Shown here one piece after another: positions 1 through 6,749 of a stretch of 7,647 nt of DNA. The notes under the pieces are model-generated. The model was not told where the DNA came from. It saw nothing but the letters and a program-made list of their open reading frames with translations, and did not search any database. The position numbers and the translations under genes are program-made. The first letter of the stretch is position 1. Each line of letters begins with the position of its first letter. Source of the DNA: UBA8437 sp003445035 (GTDB lineage Bacteria > Planctomycetota > Planctomycetia > Planctomycetales > Planctomycetaceae); contig CALCHI010000332.1 in NCBI GenBank assembly GCA_937901285.1, positions 1 through 7,647 on the forward strand. Reading direction: 5' to 3'.

Positions 1-152
1 CAGCCGGCCGTCTTGGCGACGTCTTTTCCACAGTTTTCGTCATTGGCAGCGAGCAGCCCCAGCAGGGGCGTGGTGATGTCCTGGGCGAACGCCGATGTGC
101 CGATGGCCAGCAGGGCCACGGCACACATGGTGAGTGTTTTCCTGAACAACAT
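1..152 (-). CDS. Secreted protein of unknown function (5' part only)
   Basis: Only the first 50 codons lie in the window; the rest runs off the left edge. The start is the ATG at 152-150, preceded by a good ribosome binding site: GGAGAGG on the minus strand, 6 bases upstream. The protein begins with a clear Sec signal peptide: a basic start (MLFRK), a hydrophobic core around CAVALLAIG and a probable signal peptidase I site after AFA (about residue 23), followed by QDITTPLLGLLAAND. It should therefore be exported. There is no lipobox. The visible mature part is too short to assign a family, and I do not recognise it. It is transcribed away from ureF, so the two share the upstream region at 153-527. 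The reading frame and signal peptide make a real gene likely, while its function is unknown. Confidence 0.75.
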   Translation of the reverse strand, partial: MLFRKTLTMCAVALLAIGTSAFAQDITTPLLGLLAANDENCGKDVAKTAG

Positions 153-242
153 GGTTTTCCTCTCCGTAGGAACGTGGTTGTTTGTGTTGAAGGGTCGACA
201 ACGTTCTGCGGCCTTTTCTCCATCGGGCCGCGATTTCGACAC

Positions 243-345
243 CGGTGACCGGGATTGCACAGGTCGTACCGCGTGTCCGTTGGAGTTCTATCGGTTGACC
301 GGATCAGCGACTTGTCCGGATGGACCGGATCGTGACGGTGAACCG
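243..345. promoter_or_regulatory. Three CGGT-N(1-2)-ACCG dyads, possible operator array
   Basis: Three short inverted repeats share the same arms: CGGTGACCG at 243-251 (arms extend to CCGGT/ACCGG at 242-252), CGGTTGACCG at 292-301 and CGGTGAACCG at 336-345. Their centres are about 49 and 44 bases apart. ACCGGATC also occurs three times (298-305, 324-331, 342-349). The repeated arm, the dyad symmetry and the position between two divergent genes suggest binding sites for a dimeric regulator of the secreted protein gene, of ureFG, or of both. This is inference; the motif matches no NtrC or NikR site known to me, and single copies of such short dyads also occur by chance in GC-rich coding sequence, for example inside argG near 5138. 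Confidence 0.35.
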
Positions 346-367
346 GATCTTGCGTCCACATGCGACA

Positions 368-385
368 GATCTATTGGATCTATTG
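368..385. repeat. Perfect tandem 9-bp repeat (2 copies)
   Basis: GATCTATTG occurs twice head to tail, at 368-376 and 377-385, directly followed by a GAGGT sequence. It lies upstream of ureF, outside any gene. It could be a paired binding site or a chance slippage product. The copies are exact but only two in number. Confidence 0.5.
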
Positions 386-429
386 GAGGTAACGGTTAGG
401 CAATCTGTGAGGATCACACCTGATTTGTG

Positions 430-461
430 GCCCCTGGCACCCGCTGGCGGAGCCACGGGGC
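430..461. promoter_or_regulatory. GC-rich hairpin upstream of ureF
   Basis: The arms GCCCC-TGGC (430-438) and GCCA-c-GGGGC (452-461) pair over 9 bp with a single bulged C. The loop region contains a further CCGC/GCGG match (441-450). There is no run of T on either side, so a simple intrinsic terminator is unlikely. It sits about 65 bases before the ureF start and could be part of its leader, but no function is shown. Confidence 0.35.
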
Positions 462-527
462 AGTGGGTATGCTCGCCGCCTGCGTTTGGCGAGATTCGAG
501 GACGGCTGGACCGGGAATGGCCGAGTG

Positions 528-1196
528 ATGATCGGTGCCGAGTGGACATTCTGGCAACTGGCCGATTCGGCTTTTCCCTCCGGCGGTTTTGCGCATTCGG
601 CGGGGCTGGAATCGGCCTGGCGAGAGGGCCTGGTGACCGAAGTGGAATCGCTGGCGAGATTCCTCGAAACGCTGGTGCAGGACACCTCGCGTGGTGTCCT
701 GCCGTTTCTCGTCGCGGTACACAGCGGTGAACAGACCCTGGTGCGGGTCGACGAGTGGTGTGACGCTTTCGTTTCCAACCACGTGGCCAACCGGGCCAGC
801 CGGGTCCAGGGCCGGAGTTTCCTGGCGGCAGCCGAGGCCGCCTTCGGGGTCCCCGAGATCGTGGAACTTCGCGAGCGGGTTGCGGTGGGAGAACTCTGTG
901 GCCACCACGCGCCACTGGTTGGACGGGTCACTTCGCTGTTGTCCCTGCCCCTGCAGCGGACCGTCGCCTGGTATCTCTACACCCAGCTCCGTGATGTCGT
1001 TTCGGCGGCCACCCGGCTGAATATCGTCGGGCCGCTGGCCGGGCAGTCGTTGATCACCCGTTTCGGTCGTTTTGTCCAGCACGAAGCTGAGGAGGCCATG
1101 CACCGGCGGGTCGAGGAGGTGGCGATCACCAGTCCGTTGATGGAACTTGTCGCGACGCGGCACGATCAACTCTACAGCCGGTTGTTCCAGAGCTAG
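528..1196 (+). CDS. ureF: Urease accessory protein UreF
   Basis: UreF is a helical chaperone that binds UreD/UreH and UreG and gates nickel delivery into apo-urease in the cytoplasm. The protein is 222 residues, a normal length for the family. The N-terminal signature is clear: WQLADSAFPSGGFAHSAGLE at residues 9-28, matching the family pattern (LA-P-G-F--S-GLE). The C-terminus HDQLYSRLFQS (212-222) is the typical UreF tail. The start is not certain: ATG 528 is chosen because it puts the signature at the usual distance from the N-terminus. In-frame GTG 525 and TTG 486 are alternatives, and the ribosome binding site (GGGA at 513-516) is weak and rather far. ureG follows after 43 bases on the same strand, so the two form one unit. 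The family call is firm. Confidence 0.93.
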   Translation: MIGAEWTFWQLADSAFPSGGFAHSAGLESAWREGLVTEVESLARFLETLVQDTSRGVLPFLVAVHSGEQTLVRVDEWCDAFVSNHVANRASRVQGRSFLAAAEAAFGVPEIVELRERVAVGELCGHHAPLVGRVTSLLSLPLQRTVAWYLYTQLRDVVSAATRLNIVGPLAGQSLITRFGRFVQHEAEEAMHRRVEEVAITSPLMELVATRHDQLYSRLFQS

Positions 1197-1200
1197 TTTC

Positions 1201-1223
1201 GAGGCCGGCCTGGTCCGGTCCTC
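1201..1223 (+). promoter_or_regulatory. Hairpin in the ureF-ureG spacer
   Basis: GAGGCCGG (1201-1208) pairs with CCGG-t-CCTC (1215-1223), leaving one bulged T and a 6-base loop. It lies between the ureF stop and the ureG ribosome binding site. No T run follows, so it is probably not a terminator. It could stabilise the transcript or tune the ratio of UreF to UreG, but GC-rich spacers form such stems easily. Confidence 0.3.
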
Positions 1224-1239
1224 GCCAGAGGAGAGACAC

Positions 1240-1977
1240 GTGAACCACGATCACGATCACAGCCACGACCATGGTCACGACCACGAGGTGCTCGAGCATC
1301 CCGGGCACTTTGCGGAACGGGCGTTGCCGTTGCCGGACCGGGATTTCCGCAAGCGGGCTTTCACTGTCGGCGTGGGCGGGCCGGTGGGGACGGGCAAGAG
1401 CGCGCTGGTGCTCGCGTTGTGCCAGGCGTTGCGGGAGGAGATGAACCTGGCGGTGGTGACCAACGACATTTTCACCCGCGAGGATGCCGAGTTCCTGATC
1501 CGAAACGAGGCGCTGGCGGCCGAACGCATCCGGGCGGTCGAGACCGGCGGATGCCCACACGCGGCGATCCGCGAGGACATCACGATGAACCTGGCGGCCG
1601 TCGAGGAACTCAGCCGCGAATTCGAGCCGGACATGCTGCTGCTGGAATCCGGCGGAGACAACCTGGCGGCGGACTTCAGTCGCGAGTTGGCCGACTTCAC
1701 GATCTACGTGATCGACGTGGCCGGTGGCGACAAGATTCCCCGCAAGGGGGGCCCGGGGACGACCCAGTCGGACCTGCTGGTGATCAACAAGACCGACCTG
1801 GCCGAGGCGGTCGGTGCCGACCTGGAGGTGATGGATCGTGACAGCCGGCGGATGCGGGGAGACGGCCCGTTCGTGTTCGCGCAGGTCCGCAACGGCGAGG
1901 GAGTGACCGAAATCGCCGGTTACGTCCGCGAGGCCTGGCGGGGGACCACAGGTCAGTCGGCTTCCATGAACGCGTAG
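1240..1977 (+). CDS. ureG: Urease accessory GTPase UreG, His-rich N-terminus
   Basis: UreG is the SIMIBI-class GTPase that carries nickel and hydrolyses GTP during urease activation in the cytoplasm. The 245-residue protein shows the P-loop GGPVGTGKSA (46-55), TNDIFTREDAEFL (74-86), the metal-binding CPH motif in ETGGCPHAAIRED (101-113), ESGGDNLAADFS (136-147), VIDVAGGDKIPRKGGPG (157-173) and the guanine-specificity motif NKTD (183-186). The usual CPHT is CPHA here. The start is GTG 1240, preceded by GAGGAG at 1228-1233 with 6 bases between; an in-frame upstream ATG at 1147 lies inside ureF and has no such support. Residues 3-23 hold nine histidines, including HDHDHSHDHGHDH, a probable nickel or zinc store as seen in some other UreG proteins. 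The last 25 bases overlap the end of the convergent SIS gene. Confidence 0.96.
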   Translation: MNHDHDHSHDHGHDHEVLEHPGHFAERALPLPDRDFRKRAFTVGVGGPVGTGKSALVLALCQALREEMNLAVVTNDIFTREDAEFLIRNEALAAERIRAVETGGCPHAAIREDITMNLAAVEELSREFEPDMLLLESGGDNLAADFSRELADFTIYVIDVAGGDKIPRKGGPGTTQSDLLVINKTDLAEAVGADLEVMDRDSRRMRGDGPFVFAQVRNGEGVTEIAGYVREAWRGTTGQSASMNA

Positions 1978-2546
1978 CAGAGCACGTGGGTCATGATGAA
2001 GAAGCAGTCTTCCAGTCGGCCCATGTGAGAGCTGGGCACGGCCAGGGCCAGGTCGACCAGCTCCTTCAGCGATCCCCCCTCGCCGGTGGTCAACCCGACG
2101 GTCCGGCAACCGGTTTCGCCGGCCAGTCGCATGGCTCTCAGCACGTTCTCGCTGTTGCCGCTGCCACTGATGCCCATCACCAGGTCACCGGGTCGGGCGA
2201 AATTGCGGAGCGGTTCCTCGAAGACCGTCTCGTACCCCTCGTCGTTGGCGTAGGCAGTGATGGTGGCGATCGAATCGGTCAGCCCGATCATCTTGAACCG
2301 GGCCGCCTTGCGCAGCGACGCACCCTTGACGATGTCGACGACCATCTGCGAGGCGATCGAGGCACTGCCGCCGTTGCCGCAGATGAAGATGGTGCCATCG
2401 CCGTCGCGGGTCTGTCTCATCCAGTCGATCGCGGTGGCGATCGCTTCGGGGTCCAGTCCCGAGATGACCGAACGGAGGTCATCGAGGTAGGAACTGGCGA
2501 AGGTGACGTCACCCGGGGGCGGGGCGGTGTGGGGCGAGTCTGCCAT
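1953..2546 (-). CDS. SIS-domain sugar isomerase, GmhA-like with altered metal site
   Basis: The 197-residue protein is one SIS (phosphosugar-binding) domain of the GmhA/DiaA type. FICGNGGSASIASQ (54-67) and GISGSGNSENVL (125-136) are the two phosphosugar-binding loops. LTTGEGGSLKEL (152-163) and the final helix GRLEDCFFIMTHVLCYAFME (176-195) also follow the GmhA pattern. GmhA converts sedoheptulose 7-phosphate to D-glycero-D-manno-heptose 7-phosphate using a zinc site. Aligned by eye to E. coli GmhA, the ligands His61, Glu65, Gln172 and His180 become Gln67, Asp71, Glu179 and His187, so the heptose reaction should not be assumed. The start is ATG 2546, two bases after the aminotransferase stop, which suggests translational coupling; the open frame extends upstream, but only inside the aminotransferase gene. 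No gmhB or heptose kinase is nearby. The substrate is unknown. Confidence 0.85.
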   Translation of the reverse strand: MADSPHTAPPPGDVTFASSYLDDLRSVISGLDPEAIATAIDWMRQTRDGDGTIFICGNGGSASIASQMVVDIVKGASLRKAARFKMIGLTDSIATITAYANDEGYETVFEEPLRNFARPGDLVMGISGSGNSENVLRAMRLAGETGCRTVGLTTGEGGSLKELVDLALAVPSSHMGRLEDCFFIMTHVLCYAFMEAD

Positions 2547-2548
2547 CT

Positions 2549-3895
<1,347 letters not shown>

Positions 3896-4043
3896 GGGGC
3901 AGTCTCCGTGCAGAGCCCGGTGTGAGAGCGGGGTTGCGGTGGCGCCGGGCCATCCGCGGGTTGAGTCTTCTCACAATCGTCGCGGCTTTTCAAGTGACGG
4001 CTTTGCCGAGTGTCGCTGGCTATGGGGGTTCCCGACGAGCCCC

Positions 4044-4049
4044 TATAAT
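4044..4049 (+). promoter_or_regulatory. Candidate -10 box of the argG promoter
   Basis: TATAAT is a perfect sigma-70-type -10 hexamer standing out in a GC-rich intergenic region. It lies 74 bases before the argG ATG, which would give a leader of roughly 68 bases. No good -35 box is present 16-18 bases upstream (the sequence there is around CTATGGGG), so the promoter would be weak, activator-dependent or not real. The complement reads ATTATA, so use by the divergent aminotransferase cannot be ruled out. No ArgR-type box was recognised. Confidence 0.45.
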
Positions 4050-4082
4050 CGCCGCTGGGCGTCCGGGTTGGTTGCAGTTCCA

Positions 4083-4106
4083 CGGTCGCCATTTGCGGTG
4101 GACCGC
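4083..4106 (+). promoter_or_regulatory. Leader hairpin(s) just before the argG ribosome binding site
   Basis: CGGTC-CA pairs with TG-GACCG over 4083-4105 with a two-base bulge. A second, mutually exclusive stem, GCGG-TGGA-CCGC, covers 4095-4106. Both end two to three bases before the GGAGAGGAG ribosome binding site (4108-4116). They could affect translation of argG, but neither stem is long, and no ligand-binding architecture is visible. Confidence 0.25.
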
Positions 4107-4123
4107 TGGAGAGGAGTCGGACA

Positions 4124-5338
4124 ATGCCCAGTTGCGTGTTGGCGTATTCGGGTGGCCTGGACACGTCGGTGATTCTCGGATGGCTGAAGGACGAGGGGTA
4201 TGACGTGCACGCGGTGTACGTCGACCTGGGCCAGCCTTGCGAGGACCGCGAGGAGATTCTCGAGAAGGCCCACAGCCAGGGGGTCGTCTCGGCGCAGATC
4301 ATCGACGCCCAGGAAGAGCTCTGCCGCGACTTCGCCTTCCCGGTTCTGCAGTGGCAGGCCCGCTACGAGGGTCCGTACCTGCTGGGCACTTCGATCGCAC
4401 GCCCGCTGATTTCCAAGGTCTGCCTGCAGGTGGCCCGGGAGGTCGGGGCCGATGCATATGCCCACGGAGCCACCGGCAAGGGCAACGACCAGTGCCGGTT
4501 CCAACTGGCCGCCGAATCGCTCGATCCGGGTGTCCAGGTGATCGCACCGTGGCGGATCGAACGGTTCCGCGAACTGTTTCCGGGCCGGACCGAGATGATC
4601 GCCTTCTGCCAGGAGAAGGGCATCCCGGTGAAGGCGTCGGTCGAGAAGCCGTACAGTTCGGATGAGAACTGCCTGCACATCAGCTACGAGGCGGGTCAAC
4701 TGGAAGACCTGGAGGCCAACGGGGTCGAACTGGTCGACTTCGGCATGACCGTCTCGCCGCAGGATGCCCCCGACGAAGTGGAGACGTTGGAGATCGCTTT
4801 CGAGTCGGGTGTGCCGGTTTCGATCGACGGACAGGCCTACAGCCCGCTGGAGATGGTCAAGGAACTGAACACCCGGGCCGGCCGCAACGGCGTGGGGCGG
4901 ATCGACATGGTCGAGAACCGGTTCGTGGGGATGAAGAGCCGCGGGGTCTACGAGGCACCGGGCATGACGGTGCTGTACGAGGCTCACCGGCTGGTGGAGC
5001 AACTGACGCTTGACCGTGACCTGGTGCATCTCAGGGACCGGCTGGCGCCGGAGGTGGCCGAGATGGTCTATTACGGCTTCTGGTTCTGCCCGAAGTTCGA
5101 CGCGCTGTTGTCATTCATCCGCCAGGCCCAGCAGCCGGTCACCGGCTCGGTGACCCTGAAGCTCTACAAGGGCAACATCAGTGTCGATGGCCGCCGTAGT
5201 CCCAACAGCCTCTACGACGCCGAGGTGGCCAGCATGGAGGGCGGCGGGTCCTACAACCAGGACGATGCCGAGGGCTTCCTGCGGATCATGGGCCTGCCCA
5301 GCCGCGTGCAGGGGGCGGTGTCGCCACGCGAGTACTAG
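4124..5338 (+). CDS. argG: Argininosuccinate synthase
   Basis: ArgG condenses citrulline and aspartate with ATP to argininosuccinate, the penultimate step of arginine synthesis, in the cytoplasm; the enzyme is usually a homotetramer. The 404 residues are the normal length. The N-terminal ATP pyrophosphatase loop is AYSGGLDTS (7-15). YEGPYLLGTSIARPLI (81-96), GATGKGND (115-122), KPYSSDENCLHISYEAG (175-191) and GRIDMVENRFVGMKSRG (258-274) line the citrulline, aspartate and ATP sites. The YSSDEN segment reads CLHISYEAG where the better known enzymes have LWGRSIEGG, which is a family variant and not damage. ATG 4124 has a strong ribosome binding site, GGAGAGGAG at 4108-4116. It is a single gene here: divergent from the aminotransferase and convergent with the SH3b gene, 9 bases away. 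No other arg gene is in the window. Confidence 0.97.
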   Translation: MPSCVLAYSGGLDTSVILGWLKDEGYDVHAVYVDLGQPCEDREEILEKAHSQGVVSAQIIDAQEELCRDFAFPVLQWQARYEGPYLLGTSIARPLISKVCLQVAREVGADAYAHGATGKGNDQCRFQLAAESLDPGVQVIAPWRIERFRELFPGRTEMIAFCQEKGIPVKASVEKPYSSDENCLHISYEAGQLEDLEANGVELVDFGMTVSPQDAPDEVETLEIAFESGVPVSIDGQAYSPLEMVKELNTRAGRNGVGRIDMVENRFVGMKSRGVYEAPGMTVLYEAHRLVEQLTLDRDLVHLRDRLAPEVAEMVYYGFWFCPKFDALLSFIRQAQQPVTGSVTLKLYKGNISVDGRRSPNSLYDAEVASMEGGGSYNQDDAEGFLRIMGLPSRVQGAVSPREY

Positions 5339-5342
5339 GCCG

Positions 5343-5363
5343 CCGGTTCACCGTCTGAGCCGG
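5343..5363 (+). terminator. Candidate hairpin terminator after argG
   Basis: CCGGTTCA (5343-5350) and TGAGCCGG (5356-5363) form an 8-bp stem with a 5-base loop, starting 4 bases after the argG stop. One pair is U-G in plus-strand RNA but an A-C mismatch in minus-strand RNA, so the stem favours the argG transcript. There is no T run after it, so it is not a classical intrinsic terminator. It also covers the last codons of the convergent SH3b gene. Confidence 0.4.
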
Positions 5364-6622
5364 ACGGGGTGGATCGACCTGATCTGCAGCAGATCGGCCT
5401 GCAGGTCCCGGTTGAAACCCCGCGGGCCGGTCACGCCGACCGAGCGATTGACCCAGCCGGCCAGGCTGATGCCGGCCGCTGGACGCAGGAACGCCAGCAG
5501 CCGCCCGTCAGGGGCGACCAGGACGAAGGACGGCAGCTTCGGGTGGTTGGTTGCGATCGGCCTGACAATTCCCGCACCGGTGAATTGAGGTGACACCTGC
5601 GGTGTGGGCTGAGGTGTGGGCTGAGGTGTGGGCTGAGGTGTGGGCTGAGGTGTGGGCTGAGGTTGTGTTGTCGACTTGGACCGGTTTGGGATCGTCGGTT
5701 GGGGATTGGCTTTCCTGGTGACCTGGAGGCCGGCCTGGCGGATGGCAGCGTCCCGGCGATCGGTGGATTCGGCCAGGGCCTGGATTTCCTTGAGCGTCAG
5801 TTGCCGCTGGCGGTAGCGGTTGATGGCGGCCAGGCGTCGTCGGATCAGCGTCCGAAATCCAGGGATTCGCGTGGATTCCATCAACTGCCGGTAGTCGGTC
5901 TCCAGCTTTTTGAATGACCACCCGGCTGGCGGGCCGCCGGCGATTTGTCCGAAGGTCTTATCGAGATCTTCGAGGGCCTGGTAGGCCGGCTTGTTGATCG
6001 GGGTCGATTCGTAGGTGATTTCCGACCCGGATGTTTTTCCGGCGTTGCGGGGAGTTTGGGTTGTGGTCCGGCGGACCTGGCGATTCCCTGTCGTGGAGCG
6101 GGATTTCGTGATCGGCTGGTTCGGTTTCTGGCGACTGACTGGTGTAAGCACTCCACCAGAGACCCAGCGATATTCGAGCCGGGGTGGTGCGATCTTCAGC
6201 AGTGGTTTTCCGGTCTTGTCCTGGCCGCGGCCGATCACTTCGACGGTTTCGTCCTTGCTGAGCTGCCGCGACACGACATCCTGGTCGGTTTCGTCGAAGC
6301 GGCTGCCGACCCGCACGGCCACGCTGGTGGCGGTGATGGTGCCGGTGGTCCCGGCAACCTGGACGCCTTCGGCGGGGATCCAGCTGAAGCTGCCCTGGGG
6401 AGGGGAGACCATGAACCAGCCACCGGGGTCGTGCCGATGGACGATGACCCGGTCGCCGGAGGACAGCCGCCCGGTGGGGTAGTATCGACCACCCGGGCCA
6501 CTGCGAACGATGACGTTGTCGCTGCCGACGGTGGCTTCGTAGGGGAAATCGGTCGCGTTGTTGAATGCGTGAGCGGCGGGTGCCAGCAGCAGGGCCGACA
6601 GGGCAGCAAAGACCAGGCGCAT
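5348..6622 (-). CDS. Secreted SH3b-domain protein with QPTP repeat linker
   Basis: This is a 424-residue exported protein of unknown role, probably periplasmic or envelope-associated. A signal peptide covers residues 1-19 (hydrophobic core FAALSALLLAPA, likely cut after AHA). An SH3b domain spans about 32-89 (VIVRSGPGGRYYPTGRLSSG, then GGWFMVSP and SFSWIP). A second SH3b-like segment spans about 95-165 (VAVRVGSRFDE, YRWVSGGVL). Then come a basic linker, a charged, probably helical region (about 212-304), five QPTP repeats (322-341) and a C-terminal domain (365-424, with VLVAPDGRLLAFLRP and VGVTGPRGFNRDL). I associate the C-terminal segment with planctomycete SH3 proteins, from memory. ATG 6622 is chosen over the longer open frame because the signal peptide starts there and a GGAG box lies 7 bases upstream. 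SH3b domains often bind peptidoglycan, but no catalytic domain is present. Confidence 0.85.
   Translation of the reverse strand: MRLVFAALSALLLAPAAHAFNNATDFPYEATVGSDNVIVRSGPGGRYYPTGRLSSGDRVIVHRHDPGGWFMVSPPQGSFSWIPAEGVQVAGTTGTITATSVAVRVGSRFDETDQDVVSRQLSKDETVEVIGRGQDKTGKPLLKIAPPRLEYRWVSGGVLTPVSRQKPNQPITKSRSTTGNRQVRRTTTQTPRNAGKTSGSEITYESTPINKPAYQALEDLDKTFGQIAGGPPAGWSFKKLETDYRQLMESTRIPGFRTLIRRRLAAINRYRQRQLTLKEIQALAESTDRRDAAIRQAGLQVTRKANPQPTIPNRSKSTTQPQPTPQPTPQPTPQPTPQPTPQVSPQFTGAGIVRPIATNHPKLPSFVLVAPDGRLLAFLRPAAGISLAGWVNRSVGVTGPRGFNRDLQADLLQIRSIHPVRLRR
5601..5660. repeat. Perfect 12-bp tandem repeat, 5 copies, in the SH3b gene
   Basis: GGTGTGGGCTGA is repeated five times without a single difference (5601-5612, 5613-5624, 5625-5636, 5637-5648, 5649-5660). 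On the coding strand each unit gives Gln-Pro-Thr-Pro, residues 322-341 of the SH3b protein. The unit length is a multiple of three, so gain or loss of copies would keep the frame and only change the length of the Pro-rich linker. Complete identity, including third codon positions, points to recent expansion by slippage. Confidence 0.95.
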
Positions 6623-6674
6623 CAGGACGCTCCGGAGACGGTTGAGGGGGGAGAGATTCGAGTGAGAGGCGGTT

Positions 6675-6703
6675 GGGATACCGCATTCGGGGCACCACGA
6701 CAA
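6675..6703 (-). promoter_or_regulatory. Weak candidate promoter for the SH3b gene
   Basis: In the 127-base gap before the SH3b gene, the minus strand has TTGTCG (6703-6698) and TATCCC (6680-6675) with a 17-base spacer. The match is 4/6 for the -35 and 3/6 for the -10. It lies about 55 bases before the start codon. The SH3b gene might instead be transcribed together with the beta-propeller gene upstream, since I saw no terminator between them. Confidence 0.2.
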
Positions 6704-6749
6704 GATCAGTCGCGGAACCTCTCGCCCGGTCTCTTTGTCCCCGTGCCGT

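Larger units (their letters stand above)
153..527. other. Divergent intergenic region (375 bases)
   Basis: This stretch separates the minus-strand secreted protein gene from ureF. I see no convincing gene in it; open frames that cross it are shadows without recognisable content. It holds three CGGT/ACCG dyads (243-345), a 9-bp tandem repeat (368-385), an orphan GGAGGT at 385-390 with no start codon at a useful distance, and a GC-rich hairpin (430-461). The segment 298-415 is also rich in GATC, with six copies at 302, 328, 346, 368, 377 and 412. No strong -35/-10 pair was found for either direction, though promoters for both flanking genes must lie here. Confidence 0.6.

Noticed and set aside
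24..32. TTTTCCACA, a DnaA-box-like 9-mer, together with the nearby GATC cluster, suggesting an origin
   Set aside because: There is a single box, inside a coding region. No AT-rich unwinding segment and no dnaA, dnaN or gidA gene is present.
295..323. TTGACC as a -35 box for ureFG
   Set aside because: The sequence 16-18 bases downstream (around CGGATGG) does not resemble a -10 box.
320..730. Plus-strand open frame upstream of and overlapping ureF, with GGAGGT at 385-390 as a possible ribosome site
   Set aside because: No start codon sits at a proper distance from GGAGGT in this frame; the GTG at 407 is 16 bases away. The frame overlaps ureF for 200 bases and the product looks like nothing known.
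414..1169. Long open frame on the minus strand opposite ureF (about 250 codons)
   Set aside because: It is a shadow of ureF caused by high GC at third codon positions; the translation has no recognisable domain.
1126..2109. Minus-strand open frame of about 327 codons opposite ureG
   Set aside because: ureG is certain on the plus strand. The antisense product is low-complexity (His, Arg and Gly rich) and has no ribosome binding site.
3988..3993. TTGAAA on the minus strand as a -35 box for the aminotransferase
   Set aside because: No acceptable -10 hexamer lies 16-18 bases downstream on that strand.
4043..5029. Minus-strand open frame of about 328 codons opposite argG
   Set aside because: Shadow of argG, and it also runs into the argG promoter region.
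5601..5660. CRISPR-like or non-coding repeat array
   Set aside because: The units are contiguous with no spacers and lie in frame within the SH3b gene, so this is a coding minisatellite.
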